From contig NZ_JTDB02000007.1 in NCBI RefSeq assembly GCF_000785435.2, forward strand, positions 191,745 to 255,744: a stretch of DNA of 64,000 nucleotides, given 5' to 3'. Positions 41,229 through 51,762 of this stretch are shown here, piece after piece. The notes under the pieces were generated by a model, which worked only from the letters and a program-made list of their open reading frames with translations, did not search any database and was not told the DNA's origin. Every line of letters begins with the position of its first letter. The first letter of the stretch is position 1. The stretch comes from Paraburkholderia sacchari. Its GTDB lineage: Bacteria > Pseudomonadota > Gammaproteobacteria > Burkholderiales > Burkholderiaceae. The translations under genes were made by a program, and so were the position numbers.

Positions 41229-42155
41229 ATGAATTTTCAGCAGTTGCGTTTCGTGCGTGAAGCCGTCCGGCAGAACATGAACCTCACCGAAGTGGCGAAC
41301 GTGCTCTACACGTCGCAATCGGGCGTCTCGAAGCAGATCAAGGATCTGGAGGACGAACTCGGCGTCGACATCTTCATTCGGCGCGGCAAGCGCCTCACGG
41401 GCCTTACCGAACCGGGCAAGGCCGTGCATCAGCTGATCGAGCGCATGCTGCTCGACGCCGAGAACCTGCGCCGCGTGGCGCGCCAGTTCGCCGATCAGGA
41501 CAGCGGCCATCTCGTCGTGGCCACGACGCACACCCAGGCGCGCTACGCGCTGCCCAAGGTCGTGCACCAGTTCCGCGAAGTGTTTCCGAAGGTGCATCTC
41601 GCGCTGCGCCAGGGCAATCCGCAGCAGATCGCGCAGATGATCATCAACGGCGAGGCCGATATCGGCATCTCCACGGAGGCGCTCGACCGCTTCCCCGATA
41701 TCGTGACGTTCCCGTGCTATTCGTGGCATCACGTGGTGGTCGTGCCGAAGACGCATCCGCTCGTGGGCCGCGAGAACCTCACGCTCGAGGAGATCGCCGA
41801 GTTCCCGATCATCACCTACGACCAGGATTTCACGGGCCGCTCGCATATCGACCAGGCGTTCGCGAAGGCCGGCACGGTGCCGGACGTCGTGCTGACCGCC
41901 ATCGACGCGGACGTGATCAAGACCTACGTCGAACTGGGCATGGGCGTGGGCGTGGTGGCGGCGATGGCTTACGACCCCAAGCGCGACAGCGAGCTCGTGG
42001 CGCTCGACACGCAGCACCTGTTCGAGGCCAGCACGACGCGCGTGGGCCTGCGCAAGGGCGCCTTCCTGCGCCAGTACGCCTACAAGCTGATTGAAATGTT
42101 CGCGCCGCAGCTTACCGAACAGCAGATCGCGGGGCAGTTGCGCGAGGCGGTCTGA
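41229..42155 (+). CDS. cysB: LysR-type sulfur regulator CysB
   Basis: A 308-residue LysR-type regulator of sulfur assimilation. The start MNFQQLRFVREAVRQNMNLT and the DNA-binding VANVLYTSQSGVSKQIKDLE are nearly those of known CysB proteins. The effector domain contains VVATTHTQARYALPKVVHQF, including the Thr residues that bind sulfate, N-acetylserine or thiosulfate-type ligands in CysB, and EADIGISTEALDRFPDIV. It lies 59 bp after cysA. In Burkholderia a paralogue, SsuR, specialises in sulfonate genes; which of the two acts at the ssu operon here is unknown. Confidence 0.93.
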   Translation: MNFQQLRFVREAVRQNMNLTEVANVLYTSQSGVSKQIKDLEDELGVDIFIRRGKRLTGLTEPGKAVHQLIERMLLDAENLRRVARQFADQDSGHLVVATTHTQARYALPKVVHQFREVFPKVHLALRQGNPQQIAQMIINGEADIGISTEALDRFPDIVTFPCYSWHHVVVVPKTHPLVGRENLTLEEIAEFPIITYDQDFTGRSHIDQAFAKAGTVPDVVLTAIDADVIKTYVELGMGVGVVAAMAYDPKRDSELVALDTQHLFEASTTRVGLRKGAFLRQYAYKLIEMFAPQLTEQQIAGQLREAV

Positions 42156-42250
42156 AGCAGGGGGGGGCTTCATCCGGACCGTCTGGCCCGGTCGTTCTCC
42201 GGTCTTCTGTCTATTTCGGGGCGAGCGGCGATTCGCTTAGAATCGCCGCC

Positions 42251-43282
42251 ATGAATACGTCCACTTCCCCCCAAACCCCGTCTGGCGCCCAGTCGCTGCC
42301 ACGCGTCGCCGTGCTGGCCACTGGCGGCACCATCGCGGGCTCCGCGCCCGACGCGGCCAATACCGCCGGCTATCAGGCTGGCGTGATCGGCGTGGCGCAA
42401 CTGCTGGCAGCCGTACCGGGTCTCAACGCACTCGCGCGGATCCATGCCGAGCAGGTTGCGAGCGTCGACAGTAAAGACATGTCGTTCGCCCTCTGGAGCG
42501 CGCTCGCGCAGCGCGTGAACGAGTTGCTCGCGGACGACGACATCGATGCCGTCGTCATCACGCATGGCACCGATACGCTCGAAGAAACCGCCTATTTCCT
42601 GCATCTCACGGTCAAGAGCACCAAGCCCGTGATCCTCACGGCGGCGATGCGCCCCGCCTCGGCGCTTTCCGCCGACGGCCCGCTGAACCTGCTCAATGCC
42701 GTGGCGCTCGCGGCGAGCGGCCAGGCGGCCGGGCAGGGCGTGCTGGTGGCGTTCAATAACCGCATCCATTGCGCGCGCGACGTCGTCAAGATCAGCACCT
42801 ATGCGGTGGATGCCTTCCAGTCGCCCGAGATCGGCGCGCTGGGCTGGGTGCAGGACGCTCGCGTGGAATTCCAGCGGCGCGCGCTGCGTCCCCATACCGT
42901 GGATGCGCCCTTCAATGCGGCCGGGCTATGGCCGCAGGTGGAGATCGTCACGAGCTACGCGGGCGTCACGCGCATCGCCGTAGATGCGCTCGTGAGCGTG
43001 GGTGTGCACGGCATCGTCGTGGCCGGTACCGGCAATGGCTCGATTCACATCACGCTGCAGCAGGCGCTTGCCGAAGCGGCGGTGCGCGGTGTCGCCGTGG
43101 TGCGCGCTTCGCGTGTGGGGTCGGGACACGTGATGCACAACGGTGCGGCGAAGGACGATGCGCTCGGCTTCGTCTCGGCGGGCACGCTGAACCCCTACAA
43201 GGCGCGCGTGCTGCTGATGCTCGCGCTTGCGGCGGGCACGAGCGGGAAGGATGCGTTGCAACGCGTGTTCGATACGTACTGA
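42251..43282 (+). CDS. ansA: L-asparaginase
   Basis: Hydrolyses asparagine to aspartate and ammonia. The 343 residues show both catalytic threonine motifs, VAVLATGGTIAGSAPDA (near residue 28) and AVVITHGTDTLEETAYFLHL (near residue 105), plus the conserved lysine region ILTAAMRPASALSADGPLNL. There is no signal peptide, only a short Ser/Pro/Gln-rich N-terminus, so the enzyme is probably cytoplasmic although the sequence resembles the type II group. The symbol is therefore tentative. A strong hairpin follows its stop. Confidence 0.88.
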   Translation: MNTSTSPQTPSGAQSLPRVAVLATGGTIAGSAPDAANTAGYQAGVIGVAQLLAAVPGLNALARIHAEQVASVDSKDMSFALWSALAQRVNELLADDDIDAVVITHGTDTLEETAYFLHLTVKSTKPVILTAAMRPASALSADGPLNLLNAVALAASGQAAGQGVLVAFNNRIHCARDVVKISTYAVDAFQSPEIGALGWVQDARVEFQRRALRPHTVDAPFNAAGLWPQVEIVTSYAGVTRIAVDALVSVGVHGIVVAGTGNGSIHITLQQALAEAAVRGVAVVRASRVGSGHVMHNGAAKDDALGFVSAGTLNPYKARVLLMLALAAGTSGKDALQRVFDTY

Positions 43283-43312
43283 ACGATAAGCGCCAAACGC
43301 CAGCAACCATGC

Positions 43313-43348
43313 AAACGGGCCTTGCGGATTGCTCCGCAAGGCCCGTTT
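43313..43348. terminator. Bidirectional terminator between ansA and the LysM gene
   Basis: AAACGGGCCTTGCGG and CCGCAAGGCCCGTTT form perfect 15-bp arms around a 6-nt loop, with A- and T-tracts on both sides. It lies between the two convergent genes. Confidence 0.85.
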
Positions 43349-43366
43349 CATTTTCATCCCGGCGCC

Positions 43367-43867
43367 TTATTGCAGCGGCGGAATCACGAGCACCTGGCCC
43401 GGGTAGATCTTGTCCGGGCTCTTGAGCATCGGCGTGTTCGCCTGGAAAATGACGTCGTTTTTCGCTCCGCTGCCGTAGTACTTCTCGGCGATCTTCCAGA
43501 GGTTGTCACCCGAGACCACGGTGTGATGCTGTGCTTCGGGCGCGGGGTTCGTCACGCTCATCTGGTCGTCGACCTTGTCCACGTTCTGGACATTGCCGGC
43601 GGCCACCAGAATCTTTTCCTTGGTTGCCTGGTCAACGGCATTGCCCGTGACGGTGACCGTGTGCGAAACGCCGTCATAGGTCACGCCGAGATTGTCGGCG
43701 TCGAGGCCCTGCGAGCGGATATAGGCGGCGATTGCATCGCCGGCCTTCTGGTTCAGATCGGCGAGATTCGCGGCTGGCGCAGCCGCGGTTTCGGCGGCCT
43801 GAGCCGGAGCGGCGGCCGCGCCGAACAGTTTTTCGCCGGCTTCCTTGATGAAGTTGATGATGCCCAT
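43367..43867 (-). CDS. BON and LysM domain protein (Kbp/YgaU-like)
   Basis: A 166-residue protein. The N-terminus is an amphipathic helix (MGIINFIKEAGEKLFGAAAA), followed by a BON domain (about residues 35-95: YIRSQGLDADNLGVTYDGVS and ATKEKILVAAGNVQNVDKVD). The C-terminal LysM domain (about 115-163) reads HTVVSGDNLWKIAEKYYGSG and then IYPGQVLVIPPL. E. coli Kbp/YgaU has the same order and binds potassium; by length and architecture this is its counterpart. There is no signal peptide. Confidence 0.9.
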   Translation of the reverse strand: MGIINFIKEAGEKLFGAAAAPAQAAETAAAPAANLADLNQKAGDAIAAYIRSQGLDADNLGVTYDGVSHTVTVTGNAVDQATKEKILVAAGNVQNVDKVDDQMSVTNPAPEAQHHTVVSGDNLWKIAEKYYGSGAKNDVIFQANTPMLKSPDKIYPGQVLVIPPLQ

Positions 43868-44427
43868 CGATCACACTCCTCACGTGCTGGGATTGATTGG
43901 GTAGCCACGCATTGGGTAGCGGGTCCACCTTGCGCCGTCTGCATGACAGACGAATGAAAGCACGATTCTAGAAACGCAGGGGCGAGGACGTCCAGCGTTC
44001 GAGCGTTAAAGAGTGTGAAGTGCGCGGCAGGCGTTGCGCGAGAGCAGGGTGGGGAGTGTGTAGAAGACGAGAGCGCTGTCGCGCCGCATGCATGCTGGCT
44101 GATGGAGTGTCGCAATCCGACAGGCGGACACCCGGTGATGACGTCTGACCGACCAAGGCTTCCCCGCCGTCACCGAGTGCCGCTTTCGGACCCCACTGGC
44201 CGCCCTCAGCCCAGAGCGGCCCCGATTTGCTCCGCGATGGTTGCCGCCACCACGAAGCGCCCCACTTGTGGCCGTCGCGTATGGTTCGCGCCAGCCGGAA
44301 TCTGGATGCTGCTTGCTGCAAAATCTCAACGAGGCATTGCGCGCGGGTGTCGCGTGCAATGCCTCTACTGCGGAACGACTCGATCAAGCCGCTTTCGAGT
44401 CGCGGGAGCAACTCGAGCGGCGTTGAT
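43868..44427. other. 560-bp region without a supported gene
   Basis: Open frames exist on both strands but none has a ribosome-binding site or a recognisable protein. I see no tRNA, strong hairpin or repeat. A small RNA cannot be excluded. Confidence 0.45.
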
Positions 44428-45321
44428 TTAAGCCTTCTTGCTTTCGGTGATTTCGAAGTTGGCCATGATCTCGAGCGCGCGGACCATTGCCGAGTGGTCC
44501 CATGCCTTGCCGCCGTTTGCTGCACACACGCTGAAGAGTTGCTGTGCGCTGGCGGTGTGCGGCAGGGCGATGCCCAGCTTGCGTGCGCCGTCGATGGCGA
44601 GGTTCAGGTCCTTCTGGTGCAGTTCGATGCGGAAGCCCGGATCGAACGTGCGCTTGGTCATGCGCTCGCCGTGCACTTCGAGAATGCGCGATGCAGCGAA
44701 GCCGCCCATCAGGGCACGGCGAACGCGCTCCGGATCGGCGCCCGAGCGTGCTGCGAACAGCAGGGCTTCCGCCACGGCTTCGATGTTCAGCGCGACGATG
44801 ATCTGGTTCGCGACCTTGGTGGTCTGGCCTGCGCCGTTCTCGCCGATCAGCGAGATGTTCTTGCCCATCAGCGCGAACAGCGGCTTGGCGATTTCGAACG
44901 ACTTCTCCGGGCCACCGACCATGATCGTGAGCGTCGCTTCGCGCGCGCCGACTTCGCCGCCCGAAACCGGTGCGTCGAGGTAGTCGCAGCCGAGTGCGTT
45001 GATCTGCTTGGCGAACTCCTGCGTTTCGATCGGCGAGATCGAGCTCATGTCGATCACGAGCTTGCCGGCCGAGAGGCCCTTCGCAACGCCGTCTTCGGCG
45101 AACAGCACCTTCTGGACGTCGGGGGTGTCCGGCACCATCAGGATGATGACGTCCGAAGCCTGCGCGACGGCCGTCGAGTCGGCGACCACGGTGGCCTGCT
45201 TGCTGAGGTCTTCAGGCACCGGGAACTTGCCGTTCACGACGAGTTCGTGGCCGCCCTTCAGAAGGTTGCGGGCCATGTGCGAGCCCATGATGCCGAGGCC
45301 GATAAAACCAATCTTTGCCAT
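44428..45321 (-). CDS. glxR: 2-hydroxy-3-oxopropionate (tartronate semialdehyde) reductase
   Basis: Reduces tartronate semialdehyde to D-glycerate with NAD(P)H. The 297 residues fit the beta-hydroxyacid dehydrogenase family: Rossmann GFIGLGIMGSHMARNLLKGG, substrate motif DAPVSGGEVGAREATLTIMV near residue 118, and the catalytic lysine in GAGQTTKVANQIIVALN near residue 170. DLNLAIDGARKLGIALPHTA closes the C-terminal dimer domain. It is the last gene of a gcl-hyi-glxR operon on the minus strand, which converts glyoxylate to glycerate. Confidence 0.94.
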   Translation of the reverse strand: MAKIGFIGLGIMGSHMARNLLKGGHELVVNGKFPVPEDLSKQATVVADSTAVAQASDVIILMVPDTPDVQKVLFAEDGVAKGLSAGKLVIDMSSISPIETQEFAKQINALGCDYLDAPVSGGEVGAREATLTIMVGGPEKSFEIAKPLFALMGKNISLIGENGAGQTTKVANQIIVALNIEAVAEALLFAARSGADPERVRRALMGGFAASRILEVHGERMTKRTFDPGFRIELHQKDLNLAIDGARKLGIALPHTASAQQLFSVCAANGGKAWDHSAMVRALEIMANFEITESKKA

Positions 45322-45377
45322 CTGTAAGTCTCCGTTGAGTCGAATGCGGTTCGATGTGTGTGGTCGACGCGACCTGG

Positions 45378-46175
45378 TCAGGCGAGTTCAGCTGCGCGTT
45401 GCTGCGCGCTGCGCAGCCAGCCGAGGCCTTCGACGGTCGTCGTGCGCGGTTTGTACTCGCAGCCGATGTAGCCTTCGTAGCCGAGCGAGTCGAGCAGATC
45501 GAACAGGAAGGGGTAGTTGATCTCGCCCGTGCCCGGCTCGTTGCGGCCCGGGTTGTCGGCGAGCTGGATGTGGGCGATCTTCGCGAAGTGCTTCTTGATC
45601 GTCGCGGCGAGTTCGCCTTCCATGCGCTGCATGTGATAGATGTCGTACTGCAGGAACAGATTGTCCGAGCCGGTCTTCGCGATCACGTCGAGCGCTTCGG
45701 CTGAACGGTTCAGCGCGAAGCCCGGGATGTCGTACGAATTGCACGGCTCGACGAGCAGGCGGATGCCTTCGCGCTTGAGCTCGCCCGCGGCGTAGCCCAG
45801 GTTTTCGACGATGGTCGCAAGCGCGGTGTCGCGGTCGACGCCTGCCGTGGGAATGCCCACGAGGCAGTTCAGTTGCGGCACGTTCAGCGCTTTCGCGTAC
45901 TCGATTGCACGGCCGACGCCTTCCTTGAACTCGCCCTTGCGCTCGGGCAGGCAGGCAATGCCGCGCTCGCCGCCTTCCCAGTTGCCGGCGGGCAGGTTGT
46001 GCAGCACGAGCTTGAGCTTGTGCGCGGCGAGGCGCTCGGCCAGTTCCTCGGCCTTGAACGGATACGGGAACAGGAATTCGACTGCGTCGAAGCCCGCCTC
46101 GGCTGCCGCGGCAAAGCGGTCGAGGAACGGCACTTCGTTAAACAGCATGGTGAGATTCGCGGCGAATTTTGGCAT
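45378..46175 (-). CDS. hyi: Hydroxypyruvate isomerase
   Basis: Interconverts hydroxypyruvate and tartronate semialdehyde. The 265 residues form a TIM barrel of the xylose-isomerase-like family, starting FAANLTMLFNEVPFLDRFAA. Metal-ligand segments are LLVEPCNSYDIPGFALN (Glu) near residue 140 and FLQYDIYHMQRMEGELAATI (Asp, His) near residue 175, with GCEYKPRTTTVEGLGWL at the end. It lies 56 bp before glxR and 112 bp after gcl in the same direction. Confidence 0.94.
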   Translation of the reverse strand: MPKFAANLTMLFNEVPFLDRFAAAAEAGFDAVEFLFPYPFKAEELAERLAAHKLKLVLHNLPAGNWEGGERGIACLPERKGEFKEGVGRAIEYAKALNVPQLNCLVGIPTAGVDRDTALATIVENLGYAAGELKREGIRLLVEPCNSYDIPGFALNRSAEALDVIAKTGSDNLFLQYDIYHMQRMEGELAATIKKHFAKIAHIQLADNPGRNEPGTGEINYPFLFDLLDSLGYEGYIGCEYKPRTTTVEGLGWLRSAQQRAAELA

Positions 46176-46287
46176 GGTGCTGGGTCTCGCTGGTCGGTCA
46201 GTAAAAAGGAATCAGGCAGGCGGCGCGCCGATGCCGGACGCGCGGCCTGCTTGGGTGATGCTCAGGCTGGGTTGAATGCGCTCGAGC

Positions 46288-48072
<1,785 letters not shown>

Positions 48073-48200
48073 GAAAAGTCTCCTGAATGTTGCTAATGCT
48101 TTGAGGGGCTGCGCCATGGGGATGGCGGGCATTGGATACAACGATTGAGGCTCACTTTAGAGGTGCCAGAAAGGTTTGATAAGATCAGCCCAGGTTGTTT

Positions 48201-48224
48201 ATTCCGATACAAAAAGTATGGAAT
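48201..48224. promoter_or_regulatory. Dyad in the gcl-lysR intergenic region, candidate LysR operator
   Basis: ATTCC-G-ATAC-AAAAA-GTAT-GGAAT, a 24-bp dyad with one unpaired base, lies 64 bp before the LysR start and 129 bp before the gcl start. The position and shape suit a LysR-type autoregulatory site. Confidence 0.55.
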
Positions 48225-48287
48225 TGCCGTGGGGCGGCGCTTTCGGGCGTGCGGCTTCGCGGGCAGTGCAGGACAGGAGAGCAGGCA

Positions 48288-49199
48288 ATGGACCGCTTCA
48301 AGCAGATCGAAACCTTTGTGCGCGTGGCAGACGCGGGCAGCCTGGCGGCGGCCGCGCTGACCGAGGGCGTTTCGCCGGTGATACTCGGGCGGCGCATCGA
48401 CGCGCTCGAAAAGCGCCTCGGCGTGAAACTCATGTACCGCTCGACGCGGCGGCTGGTGGTCAGCGAGGAGGGCAGCGCGTTCCTCGAGCGTTGCCGCGGC
48501 TTGCTGTCGGAGTGGGAACAGGCCGAAAACGAGCTGTCCGCGGGACGGCGCGTGGTCAACGGACATTTGATCGTCTCGGCGCCGGCGGCCTTCGGGCGCA
48601 AGCACGTGGCGCCGCTCGCGCCCGCATTCCTCGCCGACAAACCCGAACTCCAGGTCTCGTTCAACCTGACCGATCGAGTGGTCGATCTGGTGCGCGAGGG
48701 TTACGACCTGTCGATTCGCATCGGCGGGTCCGTGGATCCGAATTTCGTCGCGGTGAAGCTCGCCACGAACCGGCGCGTCGTGTGCGGCACGCCTGAGTAC
48801 TTTCGCAAGCACGGCAAGCCGAAGACGCTCGAAGACCTGCCGAATCACAATTGTCTCGCGTTCAATCTGCAGGGCGGCCAGAACCGTGGCTGGTATTTCA
48901 GCCGCAACGGCAAGCTCGCGACCGTGCGCGTGGGCGGCACGCTCGACTGCAACGACGGCGAACTGCTGCACCGCTGGGTCACCGAAGGGCTCGGGCTTGG
49001 CTGGCGTTCGACGTGGGAGATCGATGCGCAGCTCGCGCGCGGCGAACTGGAGACCGTGCTCGACGAGTACGCGCTGCCCGACTACGACATCCTCGCCGTG
49101 TACCCGCAGCAACGCTATGTGCCGGCGAGGGTGCGCTATTTCATCGATTACCTCAAAGAGGTCTACGCGCGGCCGGGGTACTGGAGCGGCGTGGCTTGA
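48288..49199 (+). CDS. LysR-family transcriptional regulator, divergent from gcl
   Basis: A 303-residue LysR-type regulator. The helix-turn-helix reads MDRFKQIETFVRVADAGSLA and ALTEGVSPVILGRRIDALEK. The effector domain contains VAPLAPAFLADKPELQVSFN, DLVREGYDLSIRIGGSVDPN and CGTPEYFRKHGKPKTLEDLP. I chose the ATG at 48288, which has AGGAG 7-11 nt upstream and begins the family sequence; the frame continues upstream without similarity. Being divergent from gcl, it is the obvious candidate activator or repressor of the glyoxylate operon. Confidence 0.9.
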   Translation: MDRFKQIETFVRVADAGSLAAAALTEGVSPVILGRRIDALEKRLGVKLMYRSTRRLVVSEEGSAFLERCRGLLSEWEQAENELSAGRRVVNGHLIVSAPAAFGRKHVAPLAPAFLADKPELQVSFNLTDRVVDLVREGYDLSIRIGGSVDPNFVAVKLATNRRVVCGTPEYFRKHGKPKTLEDLPNHNCLAFNLQGGQNRGWYFSRNGKLATVRVGGTLDCNDGELLHRWVTEGLGLGWRSTWEIDAQLARGELETVLDEYALPDYDILAVYPQQRYVPARVRYFIDYLKEVYARPGYWSGVA

Positions 49200-49401
49200 T
49201 CGGAGCCCGAGTTTGCAGCCCGCGCACTCCCGATTTATTTTTCGTTTTCGCGCGCATTTCCCGGGAATAAACTGACCGCTGTGCCGGTATTGCATGAGCG
49301 AGACCGGCGCCGGCGCGCGCGTTGTGCGCGGTGTCGAGCGGCGAGCGTTGAGGTCGCGCCGTGAGCCATGAGCCATGAGCCATGAGGCGCGAGGGGACGA
49401 C

Positions 49402-50235
49402 GTGGGCGAATCCGCGAACGGGGCGCACGAGATGCACGAAGTGCACGAGGGATCCGGTGATGCGCAGCGCAGCCGCCGTTTTCAGGCGCTGGCGTTGCCG
49501 CATCTGGACGCCGCGTACAACCTCGCCCGCTGGCTCTCGCGTAACCCCGGCGACGCTGAGGACATTGTGCAGGAAGCTTTTTTGCGGGCGTTCCGCTTCT
49601 TCGACGCGTTTCGCGGCGACCACGCGCGGCCTTGGCTGCTCGCGATCGTGCGGCGCGTCTGGTACGACGAGTGGCGGCGGCGCGCGGGCGCGGAGGAAGT
49701 GGCGCCGTTCGACGAGTTGCGCGACGACCAGCCGCCGGAGGGCTGGGACACGGGCAGCGCCGACCCGGAGGCGCTCGCGATCCGCGCCGAGGATGCGCGG
49801 CATGTGCAGGAAGCGCTGCGGCGCCTGCCGGTTGAGTACCGCGAGGTGCTCGTATTGCGCGAACTGGAGGAGTTCGGTTATCGCGAGATCGCGGCGATCA
49901 TCGACGTGCCGGTGGGCACGGTGATGTCGCGGCTCGCACGGGGCCGCAAGCGCCTTGCCGCGATGCTGGCGGCGCACGCGCGGAGCGGTGATGCTGCGGC
50001 CGGGCCGGCAAAGACGGTTGAAAGGACGACCGGCGATGCGGGCAATATGGCCGACAACGGGGCCAATGACGCAGCCAGCAAGGCAGATTTCGGGGCAAGC
50101 AGCAAAGCGTGGAGACCATCCGGCCGGGGATCCGACGGCCGGTTCCGGGAGGAGCCGGCCGTCGACGGCGGAGCGCGCGAGCCTCAGGGGCCGTGTGTGC
50201 CACGTCCTGCCACGGAGGCGCCTGATGAACTGTGA
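49402..50235 (+). CDS. ECF-type RNA polymerase sigma factor
   Basis: An extracytoplasmic-function sigma factor. Region 2 reads LDAAYNLARWLSRNPGDAED and IVQEAFLRAFRFFDAFRGDH, and region 4 reads ALRRLPVEYREVLVLRELEE, then YREIAAIIDVPVGTVMSRLA. After region 4 comes a polar, probably disordered tail of about 85 residues not usual in small ECF factors. I chose the GTG at 49402, with GAGGGG five bases before it. An in-frame ATG at 49375, preceded by three GAGCCAT repeats, would add nine residues and has a weaker site. The anti-sigma gene overlaps the end by 11 bp. Confidence 0.87.
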   Translation: MGESANGAHEMHEVHEGSGDAQRSRRFQALALPHLDAAYNLARWLSRNPGDAEDIVQEAFLRAFRFFDAFRGDHARPWLLAIVRRVWYDEWRRRAGAEEVAPFDELRDDQPPEGWDTGSADPEALAIRAEDARHVQEALRRLPVEYREVLVLRELEEFGYREIAAIIDVPVGTVMSRLARGRKRLAAMLAAHARSGDAAAGPAKTVERTTGDAGNMADNGANDAASKADFGASSKAWRPSGRGSDGRFREEPAVDGGAREPQGPCVPRPATEAPDEL

Positions 50236-51160
50236 CGAAGCGCGCCCGCTGATCGACGCGAGCGTCGACCGTGAACTTTCCGCCGCCGACGAATGGCGCG
50301 TGCGCGAGCATCTGGCTGGCTGCGCGCAATGCCGCAGCGCGGCTGCGAATGTCGAGGCCATTTCCCGTGTGACGCGTGCGGCGTCCTACTACCGGGCTCC
50401 GGAGAGTTTGGCCGCGCGCATTGTGGCGGCGTTGCCGCCCGCGCAAAGCTCTCCGACGATTTCGGACAGCGTCCGATACGCGGAGCCGGCACGAACCGGC
50501 GCATGGCGCCGCTGGCTGCACGGATGGTGGCCGTTGCCTGGCATGCGGGGGCGTGCGGCGGGCGAGGGCGGTACTGGCGGGGCGGCCCACGGCGCTGGCG
50601 GCGCGCGCACGGCCGGCGCGCCTGCTGCGGGACTCGCGGGGTTTGCAGGCGCCGTGGTAGTTCTTTGCATCCTGAGCGTGGCGGCGGTTTTGCATTTGCG
50701 CCAACCGGCAGCCGGTGGAGCTTTCGTCGAGGAACTCGTGGCCAGCCACGTGCGTGCGCAGATCTCGGGACGCGACCTCGACGTGGTGTCCACCGACCGC
50801 CATACGGTGAAGCCGTGGTTCAACGGCCGCATCGACTATGCGCCGCCCGTTGAGGACTTCTCGGCGCAAGGCTTCCCGCTCGCGGGCGGCCGCCTCGATT
50901 ATGTGGGGCGCGAACGGGTCGCGGTGCTGGTCTACCGCTATCGCAAGCATGTGATCGACGTCTATGTATTCCCGCCCGGCGTGGCGGGACCGGTGACGGA
51001 GGCCGACGCGCCTCGCGCTAGCGAAGGCTATTCGCTTGCCCGCTGGCAGGCCGCCGGCATGACCTGGTGGGCCGTCACCGATGCGGGCCCGGACGCGCTC
51101 GCCGGCCTGCGCGCGGCGCTCGACGCGCGGCTCGCGGACAGCCGCAGCGGCAGTGGCTGA
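50225..51160 (+). CDS. Zinc-type anti-sigma factor, membrane anchored
   Basis: A 311-residue protein partner of the upstream sigma factor. The N-terminal zinc anti-sigma motif is VREHLAGCAQCRSAAANVEA (His 29, Cys 33, Cys 36), typical of ZAS-domain proteins that hold ECF factors inactive. A Gly/Ala-rich stretch leads to one transmembrane helix (GFAGAVVVLCILSVAAVLHL, about 140-160). A periplasmic domain with WFNGRIDYAPPVEDFSAQGF and LVYRYRKHVIDVYVFPPGV probably senses the signal, which is unknown. The 11-bp overlap with the sigma gene indicates coupled translation. Confidence 0.88.
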   Translation: MNCDEARPLIDASVDRELSAADEWRVREHLAGCAQCRSAAANVEAISRVTRAASYYRAPESLAARIVAALPPAQSSPTISDSVRYAEPARTGAWRRWLHGWWPLPGMRGRAAGEGGTGGAAHGAGGARTAGAPAAGLAGFAGAVVVLCILSVAAVLHLRQPAAGGAFVEELVASHVRAQISGRDLDVVSTDRHTVKPWFNGRIDYAPPVEDFSAQGFPLAGGRLDYVGRERVAVLVYRYRKHVIDVYVFPPGVAGPVTEADAPRASEGYSLARWQAAGMTWWAVTDAGPDALAGLRAALDARLADSRSGSG

Positions 51161-51236
51161 GACGTCGGCGGGCACGCGTCGCCGCGCAAGTCCTTGAAAA
51201 CATGCCCGAAACGCTGCGCGAAACCATAATTCCGGT

Positions 51237-51265
51237 TGCATGAGTGGGGTAGATCGCGCTACAAT
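51237..51265 (+). promoter_or_regulatory. Promoter of the rpsF operon
   Basis: TTGCAT (51237-51242) and TACAAT (51260-51265) with a 17-bp spacer, 66 bp before the rpsF start codon. Confidence 0.65.
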
Positions 51266-51331
51266 CTTCGGCTTCTCACTTGCCGCACCGGTTCCGACGC
51301 CCGGGTGGCTTTAATCCACAAGGAGTGATTC

Positions 51332-51703
51332 ATGCGTCATTATGAAATCGTATTCATCGTGCACCCCGATCAAAGCGAGCAAGTGCCCGCGATGATCGAG
51401 CGTTACAAGAGCACGATCACGTCGCACGGTGGTCAGATCCACCGCATCGAAGACTGGGGCCGTCGTCAACTGGCCTACATGATCGAGAAACTCGCGAAGG
51501 CTCACTACGTCTGCATGAACATCGAATGCGACCAGACCACGCTCGACGAGCTGGAACACGCATTCAAGTTCAACGACGCTGTTCTGCGTCACCTCATCGT
51601 CAAGATGAAGAAGGCCGAAACCGGCCCGTCGCCGATGATGAAGGAAGTGCAGCGCGAAGAAGCCAAGAAGGCGGCTGCCCAGCCGACCGAAGCGCAGGCT
51701 TAA
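51332..51703 (+). CDS. rpsF: 30S ribosomal protein S6
   Basis: The S6 protein of the small subunit platform, which binds 16S rRNA together with S18. The 123 residues begin MRHYEIVFIVHPDQSEQVPA and keep the family core VHRIEDWGRRQLAYMIEKLA-like segment (HRIEDWGRRQLAYMIEKLAK) and HYVCMNIECDQTTLDELEHA. A Lys/Glu/Ala-rich tail follows. AAGGAG is placed before the ATG. It leads rpsF-priB-rpsR-rplI; no convincing S6:S18 leader motif could be confirmed by eye. Confidence 0.98.
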   Translation: MRHYEIVFIVHPDQSEQVPAMIERYKSTITSHGGQIHRIEDWGRRQLAYMIEKLAKAHYVCMNIECDQTTLDELEHAFKFNDAVLRHLIVKMKKAETGPSPMMKEVQREEAKKAAAQPTEAQA

Positions 51704-51762
51704 TAACACAAGCCACCAGGATCAACGCTCATTTGCCTGACTCATTTGCTTAAATTCGTCCC

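Noticed and set aside
43968..44525. Overlapping frames on both strands in the gap between the LysM gene and glxR
   Set aside because: Neither strand gives a plausible protein, start site or motif; left as a gene-free region.
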